Source of the DNA: Actinomycetota bacterium
GTDB lineage: Bacteria; Actinomycetota; Actinomycetes; Streptosporangiales; Streptosporangiaceae
Assembly (NCBI GenBank): GCA_003168255.1
Contig: PMSU01000213.1
Location: 27,649-91,648 of the forward strand
Reading direction: 5' to 3'
Length of the DNA stretch: 64,000 bases
Each line of letters begins with the position of its first letter. The stretch's first letter is position 1. This document shows, piece after piece, positions 48,687 to 57,772 of the stretch. A program made the translations under genes and the position numbers. The notes beneath the pieces are model-generated. The model saw only the letters and a list, made by a program, of their open reading frames with translations, was not told the origin of the DNA and did not search any database.

Positions 48687-49703
48687 TCATGAGGTCGCAT
48701 ACGTGACGACATCGTCGGTGATCGAGGCGGTGAGCCTGCCCTGGCGAACGAGCACGTCCAGGTGGGCGGCGGTCTCCATCACCGCCAGCATCTGGTTGAA
48801 CGGATCCAGGTCGTCGAAGTGCCGCTCCCGGCGCGTCCAGGTGAGCATCCTCGCAGCTTCGTAGGCGGTGCCAGCGCCGTGCTGGATCACCGCGGCGCAG
48901 GCGTCAAGGCGCCGGTCATGGTGCGTGATCAGCTCGTCGATCCGGGCGTGCGCGCTGTCGGTCACGCTCCCGTGGGCCGGCAGCAGCCGCATGTCAGGCA
49001 TCGACCTGACCAGCCGCAGCGAGCTCAGGTAGTCGCCGAGCGGCAACTCAGGCCTGGCTGCCTCGAAGCCGATCGATGGCGTGATGTGCGGCAGCACGTG
49101 GTCGCCGGCGAACAGCAGGCCATTGCCAAGATCGGCGAAGACCACGTGGCCCCGGGTGTGACCGGGGGTCGGGATCACCCGCAGCGTCCTGCCGTGAAGC
49201 TCGATCTCTTCGGTCCCGGTCAGCCACTCGTCGGGCTTCTCCCACTCACCGCCGCCGTCGTGCTCCGGCCACGCGCGGCGCAGCCGTTCGACGACCGGGC
49301 CGGCACCGCAGCGCAGGAGCAGCAGGCCATAGACGTTCGCCGCCCGGTCGTCGCGATTGATGATGGACTCGAGCGATTCCTGCTCGCCCGCGCCGAGCAG
49401 GACCCGGGAGCCAAACAAGCGGCGCACGACGATCGCGAGCGTGTAGTGATCCCGGTGCAGATGGGTGACGAGGAACCTGCGCACATCTGCGAGTTCGTGG
49501 CCGATGCTCGCCAGCGCGGACTCAAGCCGCTCCCTGGCCTGCGCCAGGGCCCAGCCGGAGTCGATCAGGGTCAGGCCGCCAGCATCCTCGATGGCGTAGA
49601 CGTTGACCGCCCGGAGCCCGTCGTTTGGCAGCGGGAGCGGAATCCGGTGCACGCCTGCGGCGACAGTGAACGCTCCCGGCATTTCCCAGCCGCTCGCGTT
49701 CAT
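48687..49703 (-). CDS. metallo-beta-lactamase-fold hydrolase
   Basis: A 338-residue MBL-fold protein. NVYAIEDAGGLTLIDSG is the strand before the metal motif VTHLHRDHYTLAI (HxHxDH, about 82-94). TPGHTRGHVVF and LFAGDHVLPHITPSI give further ligands. The C-terminal HHDRRLDAC and RRERHFDDLDPFNQMLAVMETAAHLDVLVRQG resemble the winged-helix extension of the LACTB2-like hydrolases. It may hydrolyse a CoA or glutathione thioester or a nucleic acid. Divergent from the CHAD gene. Confidence 0.88.
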   Translation of the reverse strand: MNASGWEMPGAFTVAAGVHRIPLPLPNDGLRAVNVYAIEDAGGLTLIDSGWALAQARERLESALASIGHELADVRRFLVTHLHRDHYTLAIVVRRLFGSRVLLGAGEQESLESIINRDDRAANVYGLLLLRCGAGPVVERLRRAWPEHDGGGEWEKPDEWLTGTEEIELHGRTLRVIPTPGHTRGHVVFADLGNGLLFAGDHVLPHITPSIGFEAARPELPLGDYLSSLRLVRSMPDMRLLPAHGSVTDSAHARIDELITHHDRRLDACAAVIQHGAGTAYEAARMLTWTRRERHFDDLDPFNQMLAVMETAAHLDVLVRQGRLTASITDDVVTYATS

Positions 49704-49928
49704 CCTTTGCTGATCTGCGCTGATGGCGTCTCCTCGGCCCGGTCTATCCTCCGTGATCTCTATAAGACCTTAGCCAAGTAGGCTGCACGCGCGCAGACTC
49801 AGCTCCGGGATCTGACGTCTGGCCGGCACGAACGGCAAAGCGCTGGCCAGACGCGTTGCCCGGCTACCCTTCAGGCAGAGCAGCTCGTCAAGAAGGTCAA
49901 TTCCAGGATCTGATCTTCAGCCGCGGCG

Positions 49929-51587
49929 ATGTCTTGGCGGAGGAGGCCCGCGTTGGCGACTGGACGTTGCCGGGAGTTCGTGATCGAGGATGGCGCCGGC
50001 CCGGTACCACGGCGCGTCGCGGCAGCGCTGCGGCCGCATTTCACGGTTGCCGCGCAGACACGGCGGCGGGCGCGGCAGGTATGGCTGGATACGTTCGACT
50101 GGCGGCTGCACACGGCCGGACTCGTGCTGCGGCAGGTGAGCGGCGCGCGTTCGGGCGAGCTCGTGCTGATCACCTCCGCAGGCGAGGCGGTGGCATCCGA
50201 GCCGCTGCCTACGCAGCGGTGGCCGTGCCTGATTGACGTTATCCCGGAAGGCCCGCTGCGCGATCGGCTGAGTCCCGTCGTCGAGATCCGTGCCCTGCTG
50301 CCGGTTGCCCGTGCCGACGGAACGCTGACGCAACTGCGTGTGCTCGACGGCGAGCAGAAGACGGTCGCACGCATCACCCTGGAAGTCACCGCACTCGCGC
50401 AGCCCGCAGCCGGGCCACTGCCGCCCCGGCTGATTCTCACGCCGGTCCGCGGATACCAGTCCGCGACCGACCGTGCCGCGCGGCTGCTCGCCGCCGCCGA
50501 CGGGTTCGCGCCAAGCACCCGTTCGGCCTTCCAGACCGTGCTGGCAACCGCGGGACGTCAGCCCGGGGACTACTCCGACAGGGTCGACGTGACGCTGCCG
50601 GAGTCGATGCCCGCCCGGACCGCCCTGGCCACCGTGCTGCTCCGCCTTGCCGACACGATGGAGGCCAATGTCGGCTTCGTGATCCGCGACGTCGATACCG
50701 AGTTCCTGCACGATCTGCGGGTTGCCGTCCGCCGCACCAGGTCCGCACTCAGGCTGGCGGGCGACGCGCTTCCTGGCGACCTGGCGGCGCGGTTCGCCCC
50801 CGAGTTCAAGTGGCTGGGCGATCTCACCACGCCAACCCGCGATCTTGATGTCAACCTGGCCGGCTTCGACGCGATGGTGGCCCGGCTGCACGCCGCCGCG
50901 CCCGGCGATCTCGAACCGCTCCGTGCCCAGCTCACCCACCAGCGCGCTATCGAGTGCCGCAAGCTGGCCCGAGGGCTGCGCTCAGCGCGGTTCGGCAAGC
51001 TGATGGTCAGCTGGCGCGGCGCCCTGGACGAGGCCGCCGCCCCGCCGCGCGCGCCACGCCGGTCGAAGCGGGCGCATCAGCCGACCGCTGACATCGGCAG
51101 CCTGGCCGCCGACCGGATTGGCCGGGCGTACCGGAAGGTGGCCAAGCGAGGCGCGGCGATCACCGCTGCCGGGGCCGCCGGCGGACCGCCCGCCGAGGAT
51201 ATGCACGCCCTGCGCAAGCGCTGCAAGGAACTGCGTTACCTGCTGGAGTTCTTCGGCTCGCTCTATGACCCGGCCGCCCTGCGGCGCGCGGTCAAGGACC
51301 TGAAGGGCCTGCAGGACTGCCTCGGCGACTTCCAGGACGCCGAGGTGCAGCGAGCCGAAGTGCGGGAATTCGCCACCTGGATGCTCGCCCGGCGCGCGGC
51401 GCCCGGCACCGGGCAGCCGCCGGTCAGCGAGCTCGCGGCCACGCTGCTCGCCATGGGCGAGCTCACCTCGCAACTGCACGCTCAGCAGCTCCGCGCCCGC
51501 GCCGAGGTAGCCGGCCGCTTCGCCGCGTTCGCCCGCGCCGGTAGCCTGCGGACGTTGGGTCTCCTCCCCCGAATGGCCAAGGCATGA
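49929..51587 (+). CDS. CYTH-like/CHAD domain protein
   Basis: A 552-residue protein. The N-terminal half (to about 175) is a CYTH-like barrel with few triphosphate-binding residues visible (REFVIE, VWLDTFDWRLHTAGLVLRQ), so catalysis is doubtful. From about 210 to 525 is a CHAD domain: FLHDLRVAVRRTRSALRL and MHALRKRCKELRYLLEFFGSLYD with the conserved His, Arg and Lys. CHAD domains bind polyphosphate and localise to polyphosphate granules. Its stop overlaps the ParA start in ATGA, so both are translated together. I infer a granule-linked role. Confidence 0.87.
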   Translation: MSWRRRPALATGRCREFVIEDGAGPVPRRVAAALRPHFTVAAQTRRRARQVWLDTFDWRLHTAGLVLRQVSGARSGELVLITSAGEAVASEPLPTQRWPCLIDVIPEGPLRDRLSPVVEIRALLPVARADGTLTQLRVLDGEQKTVARITLEVTALAQPAAGPLPPRLILTPVRGYQSATDRAARLLAAADGFAPSTRSAFQTVLATAGRQPGDYSDRVDVTLPESMPARTALATVLLRLADTMEANVGFVIRDVDTEFLHDLRVAVRRTRSALRLAGDALPGDLAARFAPEFKWLGDLTTPTRDLDVNLAGFDAMVARLHAAAPGDLEPLRAQLTHQRAIECRKLARGLRSARFGKLMVSWRGALDEAAAPPRAPRRSKRAHQPTADIGSLAADRIGRAYRKVAKRGAAITAAGAAGGPPAEDMHALRKRCKELRYLLEFFGSLYDPAALRRAVKDLKGLQDCLGDFQDAEVQRAEVREFATWMLARRAAPGTGQPPVSELAATLLAMGELTSQLHAQQLRARAEVAGRFAAFARAGSLRTLGLLPRMAKA

Positions 51588-52333
51588 AGATCTTCGCGAC
51601 GTACAACATCAAGGGCGGCGTCGGAAAGACTTCGGCCGCGGTCAACCTCGCCTATCTCGCCGGAGAAGATGGATTCCGAACGCTGCTATGGGACCTCGAT
51701 CCGCAGGCCGCGGCATCCTATGTGTTCCGGATTCAGCCGCGGGTCAAGGGCGGCGCGAAGGCACTGATCCGCGGCGCCAGACCGCTCGACGACGCGATCA
51801 AAGGCACCGACTTTGACCACCTCGACCTGCTGCCCGCCGACTTCACCTACCGGAACATGGACCTGGCGCTGCACAAGGCCAAGCGGCCCACCCGGCAGCT
51901 CTCCCGGCTGCTCGGTCCGCTGGCCGCCGATTACGACATCGTCTTCCTCGACTGCCCGCCGAGCATCTCGCTGGTCTCGGAGAACATCCTGCACGCCGTG
52001 CACACGCTGCTGGTCCCGCTCATCCCCACGACGCTCTCCGAGCGCACCTTCGACCAGCTCACCGCCTTCATCGACAGTCTGGACGGTCAACGGCCCGCGG
52101 TGCTCGCGTTCTTCTCCATGCTGGACCGTCGCAAGCGGCTGCACCGCGAGATCGCCGCCCGGCTGACCGCGGAGCGTCCCGACATCGCCGCGACGGTCAT
52201 CCCGGCGATGACCGTGATAGAGCAGATGGCCGTCCGCCGTGCCCCGGTGCCGGCCTTCGCACCGCGCAGCGCGGCAGCACAGCGTTACCGGCAACTGTGG
52301 ACCGAGCTTCGCGGCAGATCCGGCCTCACGTGA
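51584..52333 (+). CDS. ParA-family ATPase
   Basis: A 249-residue deviant Walker ATPase. KGGVGKT (10-16) is the signature P-loop with the Lys; LLWDLDPQAAAS is Walker A' and IVFLDCPPSISLVSENIL is Walker B. Later ALTxxRxxR segments, such as RRKRLHREI, bind DNA. No ParB and no parS-like repeat is nearby, so it is not a chromosome partition locus. It is an orphan ParA coupled to a CHAD protein (ATGA), which suggests positioning of a polyphosphate body on the nucleoid, as McdA and ParC do for other cargo. Confidence 0.9.
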   Translation: MKIFATYNIKGGVGKTSAAVNLAYLAGEDGFRTLLWDLDPQAAASYVFRIQPRVKGGAKALIRGARPLDDAIKGTDFDHLDLLPADFTYRNMDLALHKAKRPTRQLSRLLGPLAADYDIVFLDCPPSISLVSENILHAVHTLLVPLIPTTLSERTFDQLTAFIDSLDGQRPAVLAFFSMLDRRKRLHREIAARLTAERPDIAATVIPAMTVIEQMAVRRAPVPAFAPRSAAAQRYRQLWTELRGRSGLT

Positions 52334-52914
52334 CAGAGCCGCGCGAGCCGGACCAGCCGCGCGAGCCGGACCAGCCGCGCGAGCCGGACCAGCCGCGCGA
52401 GCCGGACCAGCCGGACCAGCTGGGCCAGCCGCGGGAGCTGCGGGATCGGCTCGTGAGCGAGCTGCGGGCGGCCGGCGTGCTACACGACGACCGGGTAGCG
52501 GCAGCCCTGGCTGCCGTGCCGCGGCACGAGTTCCTGCCCGGGATCGAGCCCGAGCTTGCCTACCGGGACGACCCGATTGTCACCAAGTCAGACGCCGACG
52601 GTCGGCCGATCAGCTCGTCCTCGCAGCCGACGATCATGCTCGAGCAGACCCAGACAGCGAAGACCGCGCCGACATGCGGGCTCTGTTCGAGCTTGGCGCC
52701 TGCCCGTTCGGAAGAAGGCATGGAGCTTGCTGCCCGGCTTGTCGGCTACGTCCGCGGGTGGGCGGACGCCGGACGCCCCTCCCCCGCGGACGTGCGCGTC
52801 AGCGCCTATCGGGCCGGGGCAGACCTTCGCGTCGCGCGGCAGGCGACCGTGATCGACAAGCAGTACACCAGGCTGGTGCTCGCCTGGCGTGCTGGCAGGC
52901 CCGGGCCGGCCTGA
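52330..52914 (+). pseudogene. internally deleted protein-L-isoaspartate methyltransferase-like gene
   Basis: The frame has 194 residues from GTG 52330, which overlaps the ParA stop (GTGA). After an EPDQPR repeat it reads LRDRLVSELRAAGVLHDDRVAAALAAVPRHEFLPG and KSDADGRPISSSSQPTIM, the N-terminus of PCMT-like methyltransferases. Then LEQ follows, but the SAM-binding core (VLEIGAGTGY...) is missing, and ELAARLVGYVRGW and QYTRLVLAW near the end match the C-terminal part of the FxLD-type proteins. About 190 residues are deleted. So no methyl transfer is expected; it may be kept only as a fragment. Confidence 0.7.
52345..52416. repeat. 18-bp tandem repeat, 4 copies, coding
   Basis: Four units of gagccggaccagccgcgc (the last with a changed end) code for EPDQPR in the methyltransferase remnant, directly after the ParA stop. 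Confidence 0.92.
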
Positions 52915-53016
52915 GGACCTGCTGCGAGGTCGGCGCATCTGCGGCCGGGCAGCTTATGCGCGGTTGACTCCCCTGAGGTCGGTGCTGCGTCCCGCTCTCC
53001 ATCCGCAGCCCTGCGA

Positions 53017-53688
53017 TCATGGAGACGGGGCTTCGCCGGGCGGCGGGAGGCCGCGGGCGAGCACGGCGAGCACGTCATCGAGCACATCGTCGGGAACGTG
53101 GCCGCCGGACGTCCAGTCGGTCCAGCGCATCCCGATGAAGTTGCCGATGCCGGCGTACATGTAGGCGATGACCTCGGGGTCGTAGCGCGCGTCGACCTGA
53201 CCGGCCAGCTGGGCGTGCCGGACGCCGCGTGCATAGCCGCGGGCCAGCCGCTCGTAGTACTCATGGAACAGGCCGGGCGCGACGAACTCTGACTCGCGCA
53301 CGATGCGGTCCATCCACGGGCGCACCGAAAGCATCTCGAAGAACGCGCGGAAGGACGCGCGCTCCATCTCGCGCTGACCGTCCGCCTGCTCGATGGCCGC
53401 CCGCATCGCGGACCTGAGGTCGGCGTTGATCCGGCGGACCACCGCGGCGAAGATCTCCGCCTTGGACCGGAAATGCGCGTAGAAGCTGCCGGTCGCGATA
53501 CCGGCCCGGGCGCAGATCTCCGCAACGGTCGTCTGCCGGTAGCTCCGCTCGGCAAAGAGCTCCTCGGCAGCCGACAGCAGCCGCTCGGCAGGCGGGCGGC
53601 CGGGCTCCGCTCGTTCCGGGCGGCTGCCCGGAACGAGCGGGGACACCGACCGGGCAGAACCCGGCCGCCCGCTGGGCTCAGCTGCCAC
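53017..53688 (-). CDS. TetR family transcriptional regulator
   Basis: A 223-residue TetR regulator. HTH at about 48-80: YRQTTVAEICARAGIATGSFYAHFRSKAEIFAAVV. The first 30 residues are an Arg/Pro-rich extension. The C-terminal WTSGGHVPDDVLDDVLAVLARG is typical of TetR proteins for lipid or CoA metabolism. It is 58 bases downstream of the substrate-binding protein gene on the same strand, so it may be the last gene of the transporter operon and control it. Confidence 0.9.
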   Translation of the reverse strand: MAAEPSGRPGSARSVSPLVPGSRPERAEPGRPPAERLLSAAEELFAERSYRQTTVAEICARAGIATGSFYAHFRSKAEIFAAVVRRINADLRSAMRAAIEQADGQREMERASFRAFFEMLSVRPWMDRIVRESEFVAPGLFHEYYERLARGYARGVRHAQLAGQVDARYDPEVIAYMYAGIGNFIGMRWTDWTSGGHVPDDVLDDVLAVLARGLPPPGEAPSP

Positions 53689-53746
53689 AACCGGCCCCCT
53701 GGTTACGCTTGCCGCTGGATCAAGGCGAAGCTACGCCAGCCGCCGG

Positions 53747-55081
53747 TCAGCGCGGCGGCAGGCCGCTGGCCGGGGCCGACTGCTCGGTGCCGGTGTAGGC
53801 CGTGATCGGTCCTGAGGCGGCGGTGTTGGTGACCATGACGGAACCCTGCTGCACGATGACCCCGTTCTCGATCTCGCCGACGAACGCACCGGTCATGCCG
53901 GCGTGATCCGAGGGGCCATAGGTATACGGCGCCAGCACCGGTCCCTGGGTCAGGCCGCCCTGGATCGCGCTGACCAGGTCTGCCCTGGTCGGGTTTCGCC
54001 CCGCCTTGAACATGGCCTGGACGAACGCGTAGGCGACCGCCTCACCGTAGGCGACGTTGCCGTCGAACGGCGCCTTCGGGTCGTAGGTGTCGTGGATCCG
54101 CTTGAACATGGCGACCCAGCTGTTGCTGGTCTGCCCGAGCGAGGGCAGGTAGCTGTCGGTGATGATCCCCTGGGTCAGCTGGTTGCCGTTCACCGTGGCG
54201 CCGCCCTGCTTGGCGAACGCCTGGAGCAGCCCGGCGAGCGTGATCGGGTCCGAGCCCACGTTGCTGACCACCAGCTGCGGGGCGAAGCTGAGCTTGAGGC
54301 TGTTCAGCCTCAGCAGCGCGGTGAAGGCCGGGACGGAGAACGACACGACCACCTGGGCGCCTGCCGCCTTCAGCGCGGCGACCTGCGGGCCGATGTTGAT
54401 GTTGGTCGGGTCATAGCTCTGCTTGCTGACCACCTGCGAGCTGGGGATCTCGTCGTCCAGGCCCTTGACGCCGTCCATGCCGAACTCGTCGTCCTGGTAG
54501 AAGTAGCCGATCTTCTTGCCGGCGAAGTGCTGCTTGATGTACTGGCCGAGGATCTTGCCCTCGCGGACGTAATCGAGCTGCCAGCCGAACGTCTCCGGCT
54601 CAGTGCTCGGGCTGTTCCAGCACTCGCAGCCGGACGCGACGAACACGTCGGGGACCTTCTCGGAGTTCAGGAACTTCACCACGGCAAGGTGGGTGGGCGT
54701 GCCCAGCCCGTCGAAGATCGCGTAGACGTTGTCCTGGAGCACCAGCTGACGGACCACCGACACCGTCTTGGCCGGGTCATAGCCGTCGTCGAGATACTTG
54801 TAGACGATCTTGCGTCCGTACACGCCGCCATGCGCGTTGACGTACTGGAAATAGGCGTTCGACGCGGGGGCTATCTCGCTGTAGCCGGGCGCCGCCACGC
54901 CGGTGAGCGGCTGATGGCTGCCGATCACGATCTCGGACTTCGTGACGCCGGGTGCGGACGCGGTGAGCGCTGACGAGCTGGAATTCGACCCGCCGCTCGA
55001 ACCGCACGCGGCGGCCACCATTGCGAGGGTAGCCACGGCGGCCGTGATGCAGGCCGGGCGCAGCCGTGCTGATCTCTTCAT
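53747..55081 (-). CDS. branched-chain amino acid-type ABC transporter substrate-binding lipoprotein
   Basis: A 444-residue solute-binding protein. Lipoprotein signal with lipobox MVAAACGSS (Cys about 26). The type I periplasmic-binding fold begins VTKSEIVIGSHQPLTG and includes NAYFQYVNAHGGVYGRKIVYKYLDD. ATG 55081 overlaps the permease stop (ATGA); the longer frame is not supported. LivJ-like, but the actual ligand may be an aromatic acid, amide or short fatty acid. Last transport gene of the operon. Confidence 0.92.
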   Translation of the reverse strand: MKRSARLRPACITAAVATLAMVAAACGSSGGSNSSSSALTASAPGVTKSEIVIGSHQPLTGVAAPGYSEIAPASNAYFQYVNAHGGVYGRKIVYKYLDDGYDPAKTVSVVRQLVLQDNVYAIFDGLGTPTHLAVVKFLNSEKVPDVFVASGCECWNSPSTEPETFGWQLDYVREGKILGQYIKQHFAGKKIGYFYQDDEFGMDGVKGLDDEIPSSQVVSKQSYDPTNINIGPQVAALKAAGAQVVVSFSVPAFTALLRLNSLKLSFAPQLVVSNVGSDPITLAGLLQAFAKQGGATVNGNQLTQGIITDSYLPSLGQTSNSWVAMFKRIHDTYDPKAPFDGNVAYGEAVAYAFVQAMFKAGRNPTRADLVSAIQGGLTQGPVLAPYTYGPSDHAGMTGAFVGEIENGVIVQQGSVMVTNTAASGPITAYTGTEQSAPASGLPPR

Positions 55082-56124
55082 TGAGTACCTTCTTCCGGGT
55101 GTTCGCTCGCCGGCGCGTGCCGGCGCAAGGTGTTGAGGGAACCGCTCGCGGCGGGGATAACAGGGCCGTACAGGCGGCGCAGGGCGCCCTGGATGCCTGC
55201 CGGGAAGGCCAGCATGACGACGATGAGGACGACGCCGTAGGCGACCACCGGGATGTTGGCGGCCACCGAGCTCGACAGGCCATGGCTGGTGGCCACGTCG
55301 GTGACGTAAGTAGGCACGAGGACGATCACGAGGCTCCCCCACACCGCCCCGGCCAGGCTGCCGAGCCCGCCGATCACGGCGCCGGTGAGCAGCGCGATGG
55401 ACAAGGTGAGGGTGAAGGACCCGGGCGAGACAAGGGAGGTGACAATGCCGAGCAGCGCCCCGGCGAGGCCGGCGCAGGCGGCGCTCACCACGAAGGCGAG
55501 GATCCGGAGCCTGGCCACGTTGAGGCCCGCCAGCGCGGCGGCAGCCTCGTCATCGCGGACCGCCCGCCAGCTCCGGCCGATCCTGCTGCGGGACAGGTTG
55601 GCCAGCAGGACCAGGGTGATCAGCGCGGCCGCGCAGGAGACCCAGGCCAGCCACCGGGTGAGCGGGAAGGTCGCGCCGAGGAAGGCGGGAGTGGTGACGC
55701 CGACGCTGAGCCCCTGGTCGCCGCCGAACGCTCCGGCGAACTGATCAGCCAGCGAGGGCAGGGCCACGGCCAGCATGAGCGTCACGCCGGCTAGGTACGG
55801 GCCGCGCAGCCGGGCAGCGGCCACGCCCACCAGCAGGCCGGCCAGTGCGGTGATCACGGCGCTGGCCGCGAGCACCGCCTCCAGCGGCCAGCCCAGGTGC
55901 ATCAGCAGCAGCGCCGCGGCGTAGGCACCGACCGCCATGAACGCGCCGTGCCCGATCGAGATCTGGCCGGACAGGCCGATGAGCACGGTGAGACCGGCGA
56001 CCGCGACCACATACACCGCGATTTCGGCGATCTGGAAGTCGCGGAATGCGTTCAGGCTGATCGACAGGTACCCGACGATCAGCGCCACTACGATCGCGGC
56101 GCCCAGGTGGCGAAGCAGTGTCAT
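55078..56124 (-). CDS. livM: Liv-type ABC transporter permease (LivM-like)
   Basis: A 348-residue permease with about 9 to 10 helices. IGLSGQISIGHGAFMAVGAYAAALL (about 47-72) is the conserved LivM/LivH start. ARLRGPYLAGVTLMLAVALP and RAVRDDEAAAALAGLNVARLRILAFVVSAACAGLAGAL is the EAA-like loop facing the ATPases. ATG 56124 or GTG 56130, the latter in a GTGA overlap with LivH. The C-terminal 30 residues are hydrophilic. Confidence 0.92.
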   Translation of the reverse strand: MTLLRHLGAAIVVALIVGYLSISLNAFRDFQIAEIAVYVVAVAGLTVLIGLSGQISIGHGAFMAVGAYAAALLLMHLGWPLEAVLAASAVITALAGLLVGVAAARLRGPYLAGVTLMLAVALPSLADQFAGAFGGDQGLSVGVTTPAFLGATFPLTRWLAWVSCAAALITLVLLANLSRSRIGRSWRAVRDDEAAAALAGLNVARLRILAFVVSAACAGLAGALLGIVTSLVSPGSFTLTLSIALLTGAVIGGLGSLAGAVWGSLVIVLVPTYVTDVATSHGLSSSVAANIPVVAYGVVLIVVMLAFPAGIQGALRRLYGPVIPAASGSLNTLRRHAPASEHPEEGTQ

Positions 56125-56126
56125 GA

Positions 56127-57002
56127 TCACACCTGCCTGGAGCTTGCCGCGCCAAACAGGCCGGACGGCCGGACCATCAAGACCAGGACTAGCGCGCAGA
56201 GGCCGAACACCGGCATCAGGGCAGAACCCAGGTAACCGCTCACGTAGTTGAGCGCGACACCGAGGATGAGCCCGCCCACGACCGCGCCGACCGGGCTGTC
56301 CAGGCCGCCGATCACCGCGGCGGTGAAGCCCAGCACGAAGATCGAGTCCATGCTGTTGGGGTACAGGAACGTGTTGGGTGAGACCAGCACGCCCGCCAGC
56401 GCGCCGATCAGGCCGGCCAGCACCCAGCCGAGGGTGAGCACCCGGCCGACCCTGACGCCGAGCAGCCTGGCCACCCCGGGGCTGAACGCCGTCGCCCGCA
56501 GCCGCAGGCCGGCCGACGTGTAGCGAAACATCACGGCCAGGGCGAGGGCAGCGGCAAGGACGGCGACCGCCACGAACACGTCGTTCCTCGACGCGCCCAG
56601 CGAGGTGCTGCCTATCTTCAGGCCGCTGATCGAGAAGGCCGCGGGGAAGGACCGGAACTGCCCGCCGTAGATGATCCCGGCCAGCCCCTCGAGCAGGATC
56701 AGCAGGCCGATGGTGACGATCACGGCGTTCAGCGGCGGCTTGCCCTGGGTGGGGCGGATCACTCGCTCGCACACCGCCCCGAGCACGACGCCCGCGGCGA
56801 GCGCGGCGGCGAAGCCAGCCCAGTAGTTCCCGGTGTGGTTGATGACGATCAGCGCGATATAGGCGGTGAACATCGCCATGCCGCCCTGGGCGTAGTTGAG
56901 GATCCTGGTGCCCCGCCAGATCAGCACGAGGGAGAGCCCGATCGCGGCGTAGATCATGCCGAAACTGATCCCGCCGAGAGTGAACTCGAGAAACTCCTGC
57001 AT
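56127..57002 (-). CDS. livH: Liv-type ABC transporter permease (LivH-like)
   Basis: A 291-residue permease with about 8 helices. FGMIYAAIGLSLVLIWRGTRILNYAQGGMAMFTAYIALI (about 15-52) is the LivH start, and ATAFSPGVARLLGVRVGRVLTLGWVLAGLIGALAGVL is the ATPase-contact loop. VIGGLDSPVGAVVGGLILGV is conserved near the end. It pairs with LivM to form the membrane channel. Starts 12 bases after the stop of the upstream ATPase. Confidence 0.92.
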   Translation of the reverse strand: MQEFLEFTLGGISFGMIYAAIGLSLVLIWRGTRILNYAQGGMAMFTAYIALIVINHTGNYWAGFAAALAAGVVLGAVCERVIRPTQGKPPLNAVIVTIGLLILLEGLAGIIYGGQFRSFPAAFSISGLKIGSTSLGASRNDVFVAVAVLAAALALAVMFRYTSAGLRLRATAFSPGVARLLGVRVGRVLTLGWVLAGLIGALAGVLVSPNTFLYPNSMDSIFVLGFTAAVIGGLDSPVGAVVGGLILGVALNYVSGYLGSALMPVFGLCALVLVLMVRPSGLFGAASSRQV

Positions 57003-57013
57003 CGGCCTCCCGC

Positions 57014-57772
57014 CTACAACCCGAGGTAGTGGTTAAGGAGACTGGCATCCGCCGCGAGCGCGGCCGCGTCCGCCGCGGCGACGACCTTGCCGAGGTTGAG
57101 CACGATCCCCTGGTCGGCGATTCCCAGCGCGGCCCGCGCATTCTGCTCAACCAGCAGGATGGTCAGCCCGGTGGAGTCCCTGAGCTCGGCAACCAGGGCC
57201 ATCACCTGACCGATGATCTTCGGCGCCAGGCCGAGCGACGGTTCGTCCAGCAGCAGCACCCGGGGGCCGGCGAGCAGCGCCCTGGCGATCACCAGCATCT
57301 GCCGCTCGCCGCCCGATAGCGTCGCGGCCGGCTTGCGCCTGCGGTCGGCCAGCACGGGGAACCGTTCGTACGCCTGCGCCAGCGCGGCTCTCCGGGCCGC
57401 CCGGCTCATCCGGCAGAGCGTGCCGACCCGCAGGTTCTCCTCGACGGTCAGCTCGGTGATCACGCTCTGCCCCTCGGACACATGCGCGACCCCAGCCCTG
57501 GCCATGTCCTCGGGACGGCGCCGGGTCACGTCCGCCCCGTCCAGCAGGACGCTCCCGGAGCGCACCCGGATCAGCCCGCTGATCGCGCGGAGCAGCGTGC
57601 TCTTGCCGGCCCCGTTCGCGCCGAGTACCGCCGTAACCGTGCCCTTGCCCGCGGCGATCGAGACGCCGTGCAGCGCGACGACCTCGTCGTAGCTCGCCAC
57701 CAGGTCCTCGATCGCCAGCGCCGGCGCCGCAGGTGTCGCCGGGGCGGCAGCCCCCGTCGGGACCTCAGCCAT
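57014..57772 (-). CDS. livF: Liv-type ABC transporter ATPase (LivF-like)
   Basis: A 252-residue ABC ATPase. Walker A GANGAGKSTLL (about 52-62), ABC signature LSGGERQMLVIARAL, Walker B VLLLDEPSLGLAPKI and the switch His region VEQNARAALGIAD. The short, LivF-type C-terminus is present. Its start overlaps the end of LivG by 8 bases, consistent with coupled translation. Confidence 0.93.
   Translation of the reverse strand: MAEVPTGAAAPATPAAPALAIEDLVASYDEVVALHGVSIAAGKGTVTAVLGANGAGKSTLLRAISGLIRVRSGSVLLDGADVTRRRPEDMARAGVAHVSEGQSVITELTVEENLRVGTLCRMSRAARRAALAQAYERFPVLADRRRKPAATLSGGERQMLVIARALLAGPRVLLLDEPSLGLAPKIIGQVMALVAELRDSTGLTILLVEQNARAALGIADQGIVLNLGKVVAAADAAALAADASLLNHYLGL

Noticed and set aside
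51584-52333. Chromosome or plasmid partition locus.
   Set aside because: Only ParA is present; no ParB gene, no parS-like inverted repeats and no replication genes nearby.
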